From Granulicella arctica (GTDB lineage: Bacteria > Acidobacteriota > Terriglobia > Terriglobales > Acidobacteriaceae), in contig NZ_JAGTUT010000001.1 in the NCBI RefSeq assembly GCF_025685605.1, positions 3,224,001-3,288,000 on the forward strand: a stretch of DNA of 64,000 nucleotides, given 5' to 3'. Below the pieces are notes generated by a model that saw only the letters and a program-made list of their open reading frames with translations, searched no databases and was not told the DNA's origin. Positions 34,249-42,813 of the stretch are shown here, piece after piece (positions within the stretch are counted from its first letter, which is position 1; the number at the start of each line of letters is the position of its first letter). Position numbers and translations under genes: made by a program.

Positions 34249-35923
34249 AACGGGTCGACGGGTGCTTTCGACTGCACCCGATCGTGCTGGTGTGGTGGTG
34301 CACGATCCTAATGTAGTGCGACCGGCTACGCGCGAGGAGACGTTTCCGATTGCGCTGGGTGCGGTGGTGCTTTCGTTTCTGGCGTTGATTATTTGCTACT
34401 CGCACGGTTACTTGTTGCTGTATGGCGATGCGGTGGCGCACCTGGGGATTGCGCGTAAGATTCTGGATTCGCGCAATCCCGGGTTGGCGCAGCTTGGTGG
34501 TGTGTGGCTGCCGCTGCCGCATCTGTTGATCGTTCCGTTCGTGCAAAAGATGATCTGGTGGCAGAACGGGCTGGCGGGTGCGTGGCCTTCTCTGCTTTGC
34601 TATGTGGCGGGTGTGGCTGGTTTTTATCGGCTTGCACGGCTGATGCTGGTGCCGCGGTGGGCCATCGCGGCTACGGCATTTTATGCGCTGAATCCAAATC
34701 TGCTGTACCTTGCGACGACGGCGATGACGGAGCCTTTGTTCCTTGCATTATTGATCTGGATGACGCTGCTGACGGCGGAGTGCTGCGCGGCTATTCGCGC
34801 TGGGCGGCATGGTTTTGTTGCGCGACGGCTGATGTGGTTGGGTCTGCTGATTGTGGCGGCTGTATTTACGCGCTATGACGGTTGGATTGCGGGCGCGGTG
34901 GTGTGGTGTGTGGTGGCGTGGACGCTGGCGCGGCACCGTGCGGTGTGGGCGAAGGTTCGGCCGGCGTTTGTGTTGATGACGGTGCTGGCGGTGGCGGCTC
35001 CGCTGAGCTGGCTTTGGTATAACCAGCATTTTTATCATGATCCACTGGACTTTATGCGTGGTCCTTACTCGGCTGCGGCCATTGAGAAGAAGACCTCGCC
35101 TCCGGGTGCGAAGCACTATCGCGGCTGGCATAATCCTGCGTGGGCGCTGCTGTTTTATACGCGCACGGCACAGGTGGATGCGGTGGCCTGGGAGGTCGGG
35201 TTTGCGGTGATGGTTGCGGCGCTGGTGGGTCTGTGGAGCGTGATCCGGCGACAGTTACAGATGCCGGTGCTGCTGCTGTGGATGCCACTGCCGTTCTATG
35301 TGTATTCAGTGGCGTATGGGTCGGTGCCGATCTTCATTCCGCAGCTTTATCCGCACTCGTTTTATAACGCGCGGTATGGGATGGAGATGCTGCCGGCTTT
35401 GGCGCTGTTCTGCTTTGTCGCGATTGCAATGCTTGAGGAACGTATCCGCGGATCGAAGCCGCTTGCTGCTCGTTTGATGGAGCCGGTGGTGCTGGCGCTG
35501 ATTGCGGCTAATACGATTGCCATGATTTACTTCGTGCCGCTGGTGCTGAAGGAAGGGATCGTCAATGCCACGACCCGCGTGCCATTTGAGGCGGCCATTG
35601 CGCGGGAGTTGGAGAAGATGCAGGGGGGCGTGCCGATCCTGATGTCGACGTCCGATCATGTGGGCGCGGTGCAGCAGGCGGGTATTCCGCTGCGGCAGAT
35701 GTTGAGTGATGCGGATTGGGATACGTGGCATCCTGCGCTGGAAGATCCGGCTGGACACGCTGCGTTTGTGGTGGCAATTGCGGGTGACCCTGTGTCGGCG
35801 GCTGTTGCTGCACATCCGGCGCACCTGACGGAACTTACGGTCTTGTGCTCGACTGGGCAGCCGTGTGCGCGGATCTATCAATCGGATATCTACAAGGGCG
35901 CTTCTACAGGAAGCATTCGTTGA
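34229..35923 (+). CDS. Membrane glycosyltransferase, ArnT/PMT (GT39-like)
   Basis: About 564 residues with about eleven hydrophobic segments. The first periplasmic loop has LLYGDAVAHLGIARKILDS, where the Asp is the expected catalytic residue, followed by GGVWLPLPHLLI. The TTG at 34229, within the end of the PfkB gene and with GGGAGA upstream, is a likely start; a frame from 34181 is also open. Enzymes of this group use polyprenyl-phosphate sugars at the periplasmic face. A second, different member is at 45766-47373. Confidence 0.82.
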   Translation: MKPRSPRTGRRVLSTAPDRAGVVVHDPNVVRPATREETFPIALGAVVLSFLALIICYSHGYLLLYGDAVAHLGIARKILDSRNPGLAQLGGVWLPLPHLLIVPFVQKMIWWQNGLAGAWPSLLCYVAGVAGFYRLARLMLVPRWAIAATAFYALNPNLLYLATTAMTEPLFLALLIWMTLLTAECCAAIRAGRHGFVARRLMWLGLLIVAAVFTRYDGWIAGAVVWCVVAWTLARHRAVWAKVRPAFVLMTVLAVAAPLSWLWYNQHFYHDPLDFMRGPYSAAAIEKKTSPPGAKHYRGWHNPAWALLFYTRTAQVDAVAWEVGFAVMVAALVGLWSVIRRQLQMPVLLLWMPLPFYVYSVAYGSVPIFIPQLYPHSFYNARYGMEMLPALALFCFVAIAMLEERIRGSKPLAARLMEPVVLALIAANTIAMIYFVPLVLKEGIVNATTRVPFEAAIARELEKMQGGVPILMSTSDHVGAVQQAGIPLRQMLSDADWDTWHPALEDPAGHAAFVVAIAGDPVSAAVAAHPAHLTELTVLCSTGQPCARIYQSDIYKGASTGSIR

Positions 35924-35954
35924 CGCCCTGAGCTGGTGCTAGGCTTCTCATACG

Positions 35955-36662
35955 ATGTTCGTGCCGTCCTCTTTTCACTTTAGCGAGATTGACCAGGAGC
36001 TGCTCTCGAGCGGCACGGCGACACGGTTGCTGATGGCGTGCGCGATGGGTGGCCTGATCGGCATTGAACGGGAGTGGCGGCGCAAGGCTTCGGGGCTGCG
36101 GACAAATATGCTGCTGTGCCTGGGGTGTGCGTTTTTTACGCTGCTTTCGGCTGTGCTGGCCGGTGAAGGGAATCCGGATAAGGGCCGGGTGGCTGCGAAT
36201 ATTGTGCAGGGGATCGGGTTTCTCGGGGCGGGGCTGATTCTTCATTCGCGCAACCGGGTGCTGGGGCTTACAAGCGCGGCGACGGTTTTTGTGGTGGCCT
36301 CGATTGGGATGGCTTGCGGGGCTGGTCTGTACCTTGAGGCCGCGTTGGCAACGGCGATTACGCTGGTGTCGCTACAGGTGATTGGGTTGCTGGAGTACAA
36401 GATTGGATGGAAGCGCTACCCGCTGATCTACGAAGTGCGCGGGGCGGATGAGAAGACGATGGTGGCGACCGTTCTGAGTGTGATGGATGCGGCTGGCGAG
36501 CGGCTCACCATTGCGGAGCGGGATACAGTGGGTGCGCTGCAACGGATCGTGTTTTATGTGACGGCAGAGCAGAAGAAGCATGAGCGATTGCTGGCGCAAC
36601 TGCGGGCTGGCGATGCTACCGACCAGGTGGTGGCGTTTCGCGATACTGAAGAGGATGGATAG
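35955..36662 (+). CDS. MgtC/SapB-family membrane protein
   Basis: A 235-residue protein. ATRLLMACAMGGLIGIEREW, GLRTNMLLCLGCAFFTLLS and GIGFLGAGLILH are the MgtC membrane-domain motifs, including the conserved Arg-Glu after the first helix and the Gly-rich fourth. A C-terminal ACT-like cytoplasmic domain follows (about 150-230). Its stop is immediately followed by the DapF-like ATG, so they are one operon. The relation to murein genes is not obvious. Confidence 0.9.
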   Translation: MFVPSSFHFSEIDQELLSSGTATRLLMACAMGGLIGIEREWRRKASGLRTNMLLCLGCAFFTLLSAVLAGEGNPDKGRVAANIVQGIGFLGAGLILHSRNRVLGLTSAATVFVVASIGMACGAGLYLEAALATAITLVSLQVIGLLEYKIGWKRYPLIYEVRGADEKTMVATVLSVMDAAGERLTIAERDTVGALQRIVFYVTAEQKKHERLLAQLRAGDATDQVVAFRDTEEDG

Positions 36663-37466
36663 ATGATTTCGTTTGTGAAGGCGCATGCGTGCGGCAATGA
36701 TTTTCTGGTGATGGACGAGGCGGTTGCGGGGCGAAACCATGCTGCGCTGGCTCGGAAGCTGTGCTCACGAAATACAAGTGTAGGTGCGGATGGTATCGAG
36801 TTTCTGGAGCGGCGTGGGAACGGCGAGTTCTTCCTGCGACTGTTCAATGCGGATGGAAGTGAGGCGGAATTGAGCGGGAATGGCACACGGTGTGTCGCGG
36901 CCTGGCTGGCGAAGAGCGAAGGCTTAATGGAGGTAGCGCTGGGGACGCATGGCGGGGTGCGGACGTGCCGCGTCATCGAGGCGAGCGATCCGACGTACCT
37001 GATTGAGAGTGGGATGGGAGTGCCACGGGTGATGCCGAGGACGATCGTGGTGGAGGGGGTCGGCGAGGTTGCGGGAGCGATGGTAAATGTGGGGAATCCA
37101 CACTTTGTAATCTTCACCGAGGCTGAGGATTTCAGTGCTCATGGGCTTTCGTGGCAGGAACTTGGGGGGCGGATCAGTACAAGTCCGCTGTTCAAGTTCG
37201 GGACGAATGTGGAGTTTGTGCGGGTGGTGTCGGAGGCGAAGATTGCGTTCCGCATCTTTGAGCGTGGGTGTGGTCCGACGACCTCTTCGGGGACGGGGAC
37301 GTGCGCGTCTTCGGCGGCGGCGATGTCGCTGCGCGGCGTGAATCGGGATCTGACGGCGGTGGCTGAGGGTGGGAAACAGGAGACGGTCTGGACGTCGACT
37401 GACGCAGTAATGATGCTGACGGGACCGGCCGAGATTATCTGTACGGGTGAGGTGTTTCCGCTGTGA
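36663..37466 (+). CDS. DapF homologue with both catalytic cysteines replaced by serine
   Basis: A 267-residue diaminopimelate epimerase-fold protein. Substrate-binding features are kept: GNDF (11-14), FNADGSE (61-67), GNPH (144-147), TNVEF (181-185) and ERG (200-202). In E. coli DapF the two proton-transfer Cys lie in AQCGNGARC and TQACGSG. Here these are ELSGNGTRC (Ser71) and TTSSGTG (Ser209), and GAGET becomes GCGPT. A standard two-thiol mechanism is impossible. It could be an altered racemase or a binding protein. It overlaps ldcA by four bases and sits upstream of mpl, so a DAP-containing muropeptide ligand is plausible. Confidence 0.85.
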   Translation: MISFVKAHACGNDFLVMDEAVAGRNHAALARKLCSRNTSVGADGIEFLERRGNGEFFLRLFNADGSEAELSGNGTRCVAAWLAKSEGLMEVALGTHGGVRTCRVIEASDPTYLIESGMGVPRVMPRTIVVEGVGEVAGAMVNVGNPHFVIFTEAEDFSAHGLSWQELGGRISTSPLFKFGTNVEFVRVVSEAKIAFRIFERGCGPTTSSGTGTCASSAAAMSLRGVNRDLTAVAEGGKQETVWTSTDAVMMLTGPAEIICTGEVFPL

Positions 37467-38401
37467 TCGAGGTTGTGAAGGCGAAGGCATTGGGGGTTGG
37501 GTCGCGGCTGGCCGTGGTGTCTCCGGCGAGTACACCGAAGCCAGAGTTGGTGGCGGCGGGGATGGAACGGCTTCGCTGGATGGGGTATGAGCCGGTGCTG
37601 TTTCCGCATGCGCTGGACCGAGGGCCGCTGTATTACGCGGGGACGCTTGAAGATCGGCTGAGCGATTTGCACGCGGCGTTTGCTGATCCTGCGATCGATG
37701 GGATTATCTGCGCGCGGGGCGGGTGGGGGTCGGCGGAGTTGCTGCCGTATCTGGATGCGGGACTGATTCGGGCTAGTCCGAAGGTGTTTATTGGGTATAG
37801 CGACCTGACTTCGCTGCAGGGCTGGTTGCGGAATGAGGCTGGGCTGGTGTGTTTTTATGGGCCGATGGTCGCGGCGGATTTCGCTAAATCGGACGGAGAG
37901 GATGTGGCGAGCTGGCAGTCCTCGCTTGGAAGTGAGGCAGCGTGGTCGGTGGGGGCTGCGGAGGGGCTGCGCGTGTTGCGTGGAGGGAGTGCGGAGGGGC
38001 GTCTTGGTGGAGGATGTCTGTCGATCCTTGTGGAGTCGCTGGGAACGCAGTACGCACCAAAGAGCGGAGACGGGGTCTTGTTTCTGGAGGATATTGGAAC
38101 GAAGCCTTACCAGTGGGACCGGATGCTGTGTCATCTTCGGCTTGCAGGGGTGCTGGATGGCATATCGGGAATCGTCTTTGGAGACATGCAGCAGTGCGTG
38201 GCACCTGAGGAGATGGAGTTGCTGGAGGGGGCGCTTCTTCATGCGTTGCGCGAGTTTGAAGGGCCGATTGCGATCGGGCTGCGGTGTGGGCATGTGGGTC
38301 GTGGCAATGTGACGCTGCCGCTGGGGGTGCGGGTGCGGTTGGAGTGTTCGGACGTGCAGAACCCGCGTATGGACTTTCTTGAAGCGGCTGTGAACGGCTA
38401 G
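37463..38401 (+). CDS. ldcA: LD-carboxypeptidase (S66)
   Basis: A 312-residue murein tetrapeptide carboxypeptidase. The nucleophile Ser is in FIGYSDLTSLQ, the Glu in LFLEDIGTKPYQWDRM and the His in RCGHVGRGNVTLPLG, so the S66 triad is complete; ARGGWGSAELLPYLD is the family signature. It removes the terminal D-Ala from tetrapeptides in the cytoplasm, producing the tripeptide that Mpl uses. It overlaps the DapF homologue upstream and lies 17 bases before mpl. Confidence 0.94.
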   Translation: MIEVVKAKALGVGSRLAVVSPASTPKPELVAAGMERLRWMGYEPVLFPHALDRGPLYYAGTLEDRLSDLHAAFADPAIDGIICARGGWGSAELLPYLDAGLIRASPKVFIGYSDLTSLQGWLRNEAGLVCFYGPMVAADFAKSDGEDVASWQSSLGSEAAWSVGAAEGLRVLRGGSAEGRLGGGCLSILVESLGTQYAPKSGDGVLFLEDIGTKPYQWDRMLCHLRLAGVLDGISGIVFGDMQQCVAPEEMELLEGALLHALREFEGPIAIGLRCGHVGRGNVTLPLGVRVRLECSDVQNPRMDFLEAAVNG

Positions 38402-38418
38402 ACTCCATTCTGGAGCTA

Positions 38419-39861
38419 ATGCGGACTTTGAAACATATTCATCTGATTGGGATTTGTGGGACGGCGATGGCGTCGCTGGCGGGGATGCTGCAGGAGCAGG
38501 GGCATCGGGTGACGGGGTCGGATACGGCGGCGTATCCGCCGATGAGCGAGATGCTGTCGGGGCTTGGCATCGCGATTCATGAGCCATATGCGGAGGCGAA
38601 CCTGGAGCCACGACCTGACCTGGTGATCGTTGGGAATGCCATTTCGCGAGGGAATGTCGAGTTGGAGTATGTGCTCGATCAGCGGATTCCCTTTACGTCG
38701 ATGGCGGCAGTGCTGCATGACGAGTTTCTGCCGGGTCGGGAGTCGCTGGTTGTCGCAGGGACGCACGGAAAGACGACGACCACGAGCATGCTGGCCTGGA
38801 TCTATGAGGTTGCTTCGCGGACGGATGCGCGATTCGCGCCATCGTTCCTGATTGGCGGGGTGGCGGAGAACTTTGGGACGAGCTTCCGGGTGCGGGCTAC
38901 GAAGCCGTTTTTGCTAGAGGGCGACGAGTACGACACGGCGTTCTTCGACAAGGGACCGAAGTTCCTGCACTACTTTCCGGATGCGGCTATTTTGACGCAT
39001 GTGGAGTTCGATCATGCGGATATCTACCCTGATCTTGCGGCGGTTAAGACGGCGTTCAAGCGGCTGGTAAACCTGATTCCGCGGCGCGGACGGCTGGTGG
39101 CGTTTGATGGCAGCGAGAATGTGAGCGAGTGCGCGGCAAAGGCTTTTTGCGCGGTGGAGCGGTATGGGTTTGCTGCGGAGTCGTTCTGGCGAGTGTCCGG
39201 ACTGCGGCATGAGGGTGCCGTGAGCTATTGGCGACTTGATCGAGACGGGCAGCACTTTGCCGATCTCGAAATGCCCATGGCCGGAGAGCACAATGCGCTG
39301 AACGCTACGGCTGCGGCGGCGCTGGCGGCAGGGCAGGGAGTGCCGGTCGAGGCGATTGTGGTGGCATTGGCGAGCTTCCGGAGTGTGAAGCGGCGGCTTG
39401 AAGTGCGGGCGGAGGTTGGCGGCGTTACGGTCATCGATGACTTTGCGCATCATCCTACGGCGATCCGCGAGACGCTGCGTGCGCTGCGTAGTGCTTACCT
39501 TGGGCGACGGCTCTGGGCGGTGCTTGAGCCACGGTCGAATACGCTGCGGCGGAATGTTTTTGAGGCTGATCTGGTAGAGAGCCTGGCGTTGGCCGATAGG
39601 ACGCTGCTGGCGGCTGTCTTCAAGTCGGAGAGCATTCCCGCTGCGGAGCGGTTACATCCTGAGCATGTGGCGGAGGCGCTGGTGCAGCGGGGCGTGTCGT
39701 CGGCCGTGTGTGCAGATGCGGATGAGGTCGTGAGGGTGCTGGTGCCGCAGCTTCTGGCCGGGGACGTGGTGGCGATTCTTTCCAATGGCGGGTTTGGAGG
39801 GATCTATACGAAGCTGCCTGCGGCGATTGAGGCGGCTCAGGACGTGCTCTCGGCGCGGTAG
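38419..39861 (+). CDS. mpl: UDP-MurNAc:L-Ala-gamma-D-Glu-meso-DAP ligase
   Basis: A 480-residue Mur ligase-fold enzyme. The N-terminal LIGICGTAMASLAGMLQEQG is diagnostic of Mpl rather than MurC, and the ATP loop is GTHGKTTTTSML. VIDDFAHHPTAIRETL is the Mpl/MurC central motif. It attaches recycled tripeptide to UDP-MurNAc, bypassing MurC-MurE. With ldcA just upstream this forms a cytoplasmic murein-recycling module. Confidence 0.95.
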   Translation: MRTLKHIHLIGICGTAMASLAGMLQEQGHRVTGSDTAAYPPMSEMLSGLGIAIHEPYAEANLEPRPDLVIVGNAISRGNVELEYVLDQRIPFTSMAAVLHDEFLPGRESLVVAGTHGKTTTTSMLAWIYEVASRTDARFAPSFLIGGVAENFGTSFRVRATKPFLLEGDEYDTAFFDKGPKFLHYFPDAAILTHVEFDHADIYPDLAAVKTAFKRLVNLIPRRGRLVAFDGSENVSECAAKAFCAVERYGFAAESFWRVSGLRHEGAVSYWRLDRDGQHFADLEMPMAGEHNALNATAAAALAAGQGVPVEAIVVALASFRSVKRRLEVRAEVGGVTVIDDFAHHPTAIRETLRALRSAYLGRRLWAVLEPRSNTLRRNVFEADLVESLALADRTLLAAVFKSESIPAAERLHPEHVAEALVQRGVSSAVCADADEVVRVLVPQLLAGDVVAILSNGGFGGIYTKLPAAIEAAQDVLSAR

Positions 39862-39873
39862 ACTAAGGCTTGT

Positions 39874-40608
39874 ATGTTTGCTGCCTTGAAGATGCTCGCT
39901 GTGTACCTGACGCTTGGACCGATTGCAGGCATCATCGGGATTCCGTATACGTTGGTGGTTGGAGATATCAGCCGGCTTTATCGGGTGGCGATGTGGATTT
40001 TGCGCGCAGGAGTGCGGGCGGGCGGGATCACGGTAGAGGTCTCCGGCATGGAGAATGTGCCGGCCGGACAGAGCTGCATCTTTATGAGCAACCATGTCTC
40101 GAACCTGGACCCGCCGGTGCTGCTGCCGATGTTGCCGGGACGGAGTTCGGTGCTGCTGAAGAAGGTGCTGACGAAGATCCCGATCCTCGGCTGGGCTATG
40201 CTTATGGCGAAGTTTGTGCCGGTGGAGCGCGGGAGCAAGCGAGATTCTGCGCAGGCGAGCGTCGTGGCTGCAGGAGATGCGTTGAAGTCCGGGTTGCATA
40301 TCCTTGTGTATCCCGAGGGGACACGGTCGCGGGACGGTCGGCTCTCGACCTTCAAGAAGGGGCCGTTCTATCTTGCGCAGCAGACCGGAGCGCCGATTAT
40401 TCCGGTCGCGATCTCAGGGACCGAGAGGATGATGCGAAAGGGCAGTATTGGAGTGACGCCAGGGCTGGCGCGGGTTCAGATGTTGCCCGCGATTGAACCA
40501 TCCGACTACAAAAGCCGGGAGGACATTCTTGCGGCTGTCTATGAGGCAATCGCCCATGCCTTGCCCGCTGAGATGCAGCCTGCCGACTATTTGATGAAGG
40601 GCTTATAG
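39874..40608 (+). CDS. plsC: 1-acylglycerol-3-phosphate acyltransferase
   Basis: A 244-residue acyltransferase. The N-terminal membrane segment is followed by motif I FMSNHVSNLDPP (HxxxxD in the NHVSNLD variant), KFVPVERGS, YPEGTRSRDG and IPVAISG. It esterifies lysophosphatidic acid at sn-2. It lies 12 bases after mpl and is the last gene of the block. Its 3' end overlaps the convergent SPOR gene by 22 bases. Confidence 0.92.
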   Translation: MFAALKMLAVYLTLGPIAGIIGIPYTLVVGDISRLYRVAMWILRAGVRAGGITVEVSGMENVPAGQSCIFMSNHVSNLDPPVLLPMLPGRSSVLLKKVLTKIPILGWAMLMAKFVPVERGSKRDSAQASVVAAGDALKSGLHILVYPEGTRSRDGRLSTFKKGPFYLAQQTGAPIIPVAISGTERMMRKGSIGVTPGLARVQMLPAIEPSDYKSREDILAAVYEAIAHALPAEMQPADYLMKGL

Positions 40609-41225
40609 CCGTCGGAGTCGAGGCGCTTCGCTATCGCCTGCGCTTCTGGTTTGGTGGCGTAGGGGCCGACCTGGACGTGGAAGAAGCTATCCTGCGGCTC
40701 TTTGCGGATATAGGCTTTGTAGCCTTTGCGGCTGAGTGCGGCGAGGAGGGCGTCTGCGTCTCCCTGACGCGAGGGCGCGGAGATCTGGACGACAAACTGA
40801 CCTGCGGCGGCGACCGGTGGATTCACCGGGTTTACAGCCGATGGCGTAGGGCTCGGAAAGGCTACAGGATGCGCCGTCGTCTCTGTTGGCTTGGAGCGCG
40901 GAGACGGTGTGGTGTCTGCGACCGGACCCTCTGGCGTTTCAGTATCGGGGTCTGTCACGGGTTTGGGGGCTGGAGGAGTGCTCTGTTTGAAATGGCTGAA
41001 GGGTGAGTCGGGTTTAGGTTCCGGCGCAGCGTCCGCCTTGACCTCTGGTGCTATAGGTGCGGCGGCCTGGATGGAGTGGCGGCCCAGCGAGTAGCCGAAG
41101 CCGAAGAAGGCGGCGCAGACGAGCGCCAGGGCGAGGAAGATGCCGAGGATGGTGGCTGTGCCGAGGGAGATCTCGCGTTCCCTGTCGTTGCCGTCAGAGT
41201 CAAGGCGGTCGTTATCGATATTCAC
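40587..41225 (-). CDS. SPOR-domain membrane protein
   Basis: A 212-residue bitopic protein: an acidic cytoplasmic N-terminus, one membrane segment (about 22-45), a Pro/Thr/Ala-rich periplasmic linker and a C-terminal SPOR domain (about 140-212, FVVQISAPSRQGDADALLAA and FFHVQVGPYATKPEAQAIAK). SPOR domains bind denuded septal glycan, so a division-site role is likely. It is the last gene of the minus-strand block after the SPFH gene. Confidence 0.9.
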   Translation of the reverse strand: MNIDNDRLDSDGNDREREISLGTATILGIFLALALVCAAFFGFGYSLGRHSIQAAAPIAPEVKADAAPEPKPDSPFSHFKQSTPPAPKPVTDPDTETPEGPVADTTPSPRSKPTETTAHPVAFPSPTPSAVNPVNPPVAAAGQFVVQISAPSRQGDADALLAALSRKGYKAYIRKEPQDSFFHVQVGPYATKPEAQAIAKRLDSDGYKPFIK

Positions 41226-41239
41226 GCGGTAATCCTTCG

Positions 41240-42016
41240 TTAGTCCTTCTTAGGGATGCTCGCTTCAGGGATGAAGGTACGGTTGAACAGGTTCATGAGT
41301 TCCATCGGCAGGGGGAAGACGATGGTGGTGTTCTTTTCGACGCCGATCTCAGTAAGGGTTTGGAGGTAGCGGAGCTGAAGCGTCATGGGCTGGGTGGCCA
41401 TGAGAGCGGCGGCCTCGACGAGTTTGGCTGCGGCGTTGAACTCGCCTTCTGCATGGATGATTTTGGCGCGGCGTTCGCGTTCTGCCTCGGCTTGCTTGGC
41501 CATGGCGCGGAGCATGGTCTCGGGCATGTCGACCTGCTTCACCTCGACGGAGACTACTTTTACGCCGAAGGGTGAGGTGTGGCCGTCGATGATGGACTGG
41601 ATGCGGATGTTGAGGGCTTCGCGATGGGCGAGGAGCTCGTCGAGGTCGACCTCGCCGAGGACGGAGCGGAGGGTGGTCTGAGCAAACTGTGAGGTCTGGT
41701 AGACGTAGTTCGCAACTTCGATGACGGCCTTGGTGGGATCGACGACGCGGAGAGTGATGACTGCGTTGACCTTGAGGGTGACGTTGTCGCGGGTGATGAC
41801 GTCCTGTGCCGGAACCTCCATTGCTTCCTGGCGAAGGCTGATGCGGACGATCTGATCGAGTGGGCGGAAGACGAGGATGATGCCGGGACCAGCGGCTGCC
41901 TGCTGCACGCGACCGAGGCGGAAGATCACGCCCCGCTCATACTCCTTAAGGATCTTGATGGAGTTGAGGAGATAAAGGACGACGATAGCAACGATGACGA
42001 GGATGGGGAGCGGCAT
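41240..42016 (-). CDS. SPFH/Band 7 (stomatin-like slipin)
   Basis: A 258-residue stomatin/prohibitin-domain protein. An N-terminal membrane segment ([14 protein letters not shown]) precedes [14 protein letters not shown], and the band 7 domain runs through [20 protein letters not shown]. The C-terminal coiled-coil is [20 protein letters not shown]. Slipins of this form pair with NfeD proteins. Here a beta-barrel gene lies between them. The complex is thought to organise membrane microdomains. Confidence 0.93.
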   Translation of the reverse strand: MPLPILVIVAIVVLYLLNSIKILKEYERGVIFRLGRVQQAAAGPGIILVFRPLDQIVRISLRQEAMEVPAQDVITRDNVTLKVNAVITLRVVDPTKAVIEVANYVYQTSQFAQTTLRSVLGEVDLDELLAHREALNIRIQSIIDGHTSPFGVKVVSVEVKQVDMPETMLRAMAKQAEAERERRAKIIHAEGEFNAAAKLVEAAALMATQPMTLQLRYLQTLTEIGVEKNTTIVFPLPMELMNLFNRTFIPEASIPKKD

Positions 42017-42079
42017 ACGGGTAGCCTTCTTTGCGGGGCCGGTTGCGTTTATGGCAAGCGGCCCTTAGGACAGAGCGGT

Positions 42080-42742
42080 TTAGAAGTGAATGTAGAAGCC
42101 GACAGCCGGCTCGGTGGTGATCTGGCGCTGCTTGATGGTGAGGTAATTCTGGCCGAAGTCTGGTGCGAGGAAGAAGACCTGACGGAACTGGGCACGGATG
42201 CCGAAATGCGAGCTGATGATGGAATCTTCGACACCGGCATCATAGTAATACGCCGCGCGGGCTTGAGTCGGGAGCCCTTGTCCGCCACCAGGCGTGGCGC
42301 GGAAGGCGAGCGACCCGGCACCGGCTGAGGCGAAGGTGGAGATGCCGAAGATTTTAGGTGTATGCGCTACGTATCCAACCGTGTACTCGCTGGCGTTGGT
42401 TTGCGCACCGCCGGTGATGTAGGACGAAAAGTTCTGGGTGTAGCGAGCGTAGCCGTAGTTGAACTCTGCTCCAAGGTAAGGAGACTTTGTGTAGCGGACC
42501 GTGACGAGAGCGCCGAGCGTCTGGCTGGGCTTCTGGGTGAGGGAGACACCGAGATAGTTCGTGCCAGTGACGGTGTTGGTGAACTGGCCGGTGCCGCTCA
42601 CACCGAGATCCATGTGGCTGAGAGTTCTGTCGAGGAGGGTGACAGGTGCGGTGACCTGGGCGTGGGCGCTTCCTGCGAGAACGAGGGCTGCGACAGACAA
42701 CAGGGTGCGGCGGACAACAGACGGGCAAAACACGTTCGGCAT
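42080..42742 (-). CDS. Outer-membrane beta-barrel protein
   Basis: A 220-residue protein with a signal peptide ending in SAHAQ (about 29). The mature part alternates polar and aromatic or hydrophobic residues (LGALVTVRYTKSPYLGAEFN, YARYTQNFSSYI) and ends in FYIHF, the C-terminal Phe of outer-membrane barrels. Perhaps eight strands. No specific family identified. It lies between nfeD and the slipin gene. Confidence 0.75.
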   Translation of the reverse strand: MPNVFCPSVVRRTLLSVAALVLAGSAHAQVTAPVTLLDRTLSHMDLGVSGTGQFTNTVTGTNYLGVSLTQKPSQTLGALVTVRYTKSPYLGAEFNYGYARYTQNFSSYITGGAQTNASEYTVGYVAHTPKIFGISTFASAGAGSLAFRATPGGGQGLPTQARAAYYYDAGVEDSIISSHFGIRAQFRQVFFLAPDFGQNYLTIKQRQITTEPAVGFYIHF

Positions 42743-42813
42743 GAAGAACAGACTCCCTTATCAAGACAACTATTACCGTTTAGTCTACCTTGTTTGTGCC
42801 TTTGCTCCCGTAA

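Noticed and set aside
37139..38611. Long minus-strand open frame opposite dapF-like, ldcA and mpl
   Set aside because: No family resemblance; it is antisense to three recognisable overlapping or adjacent genes.
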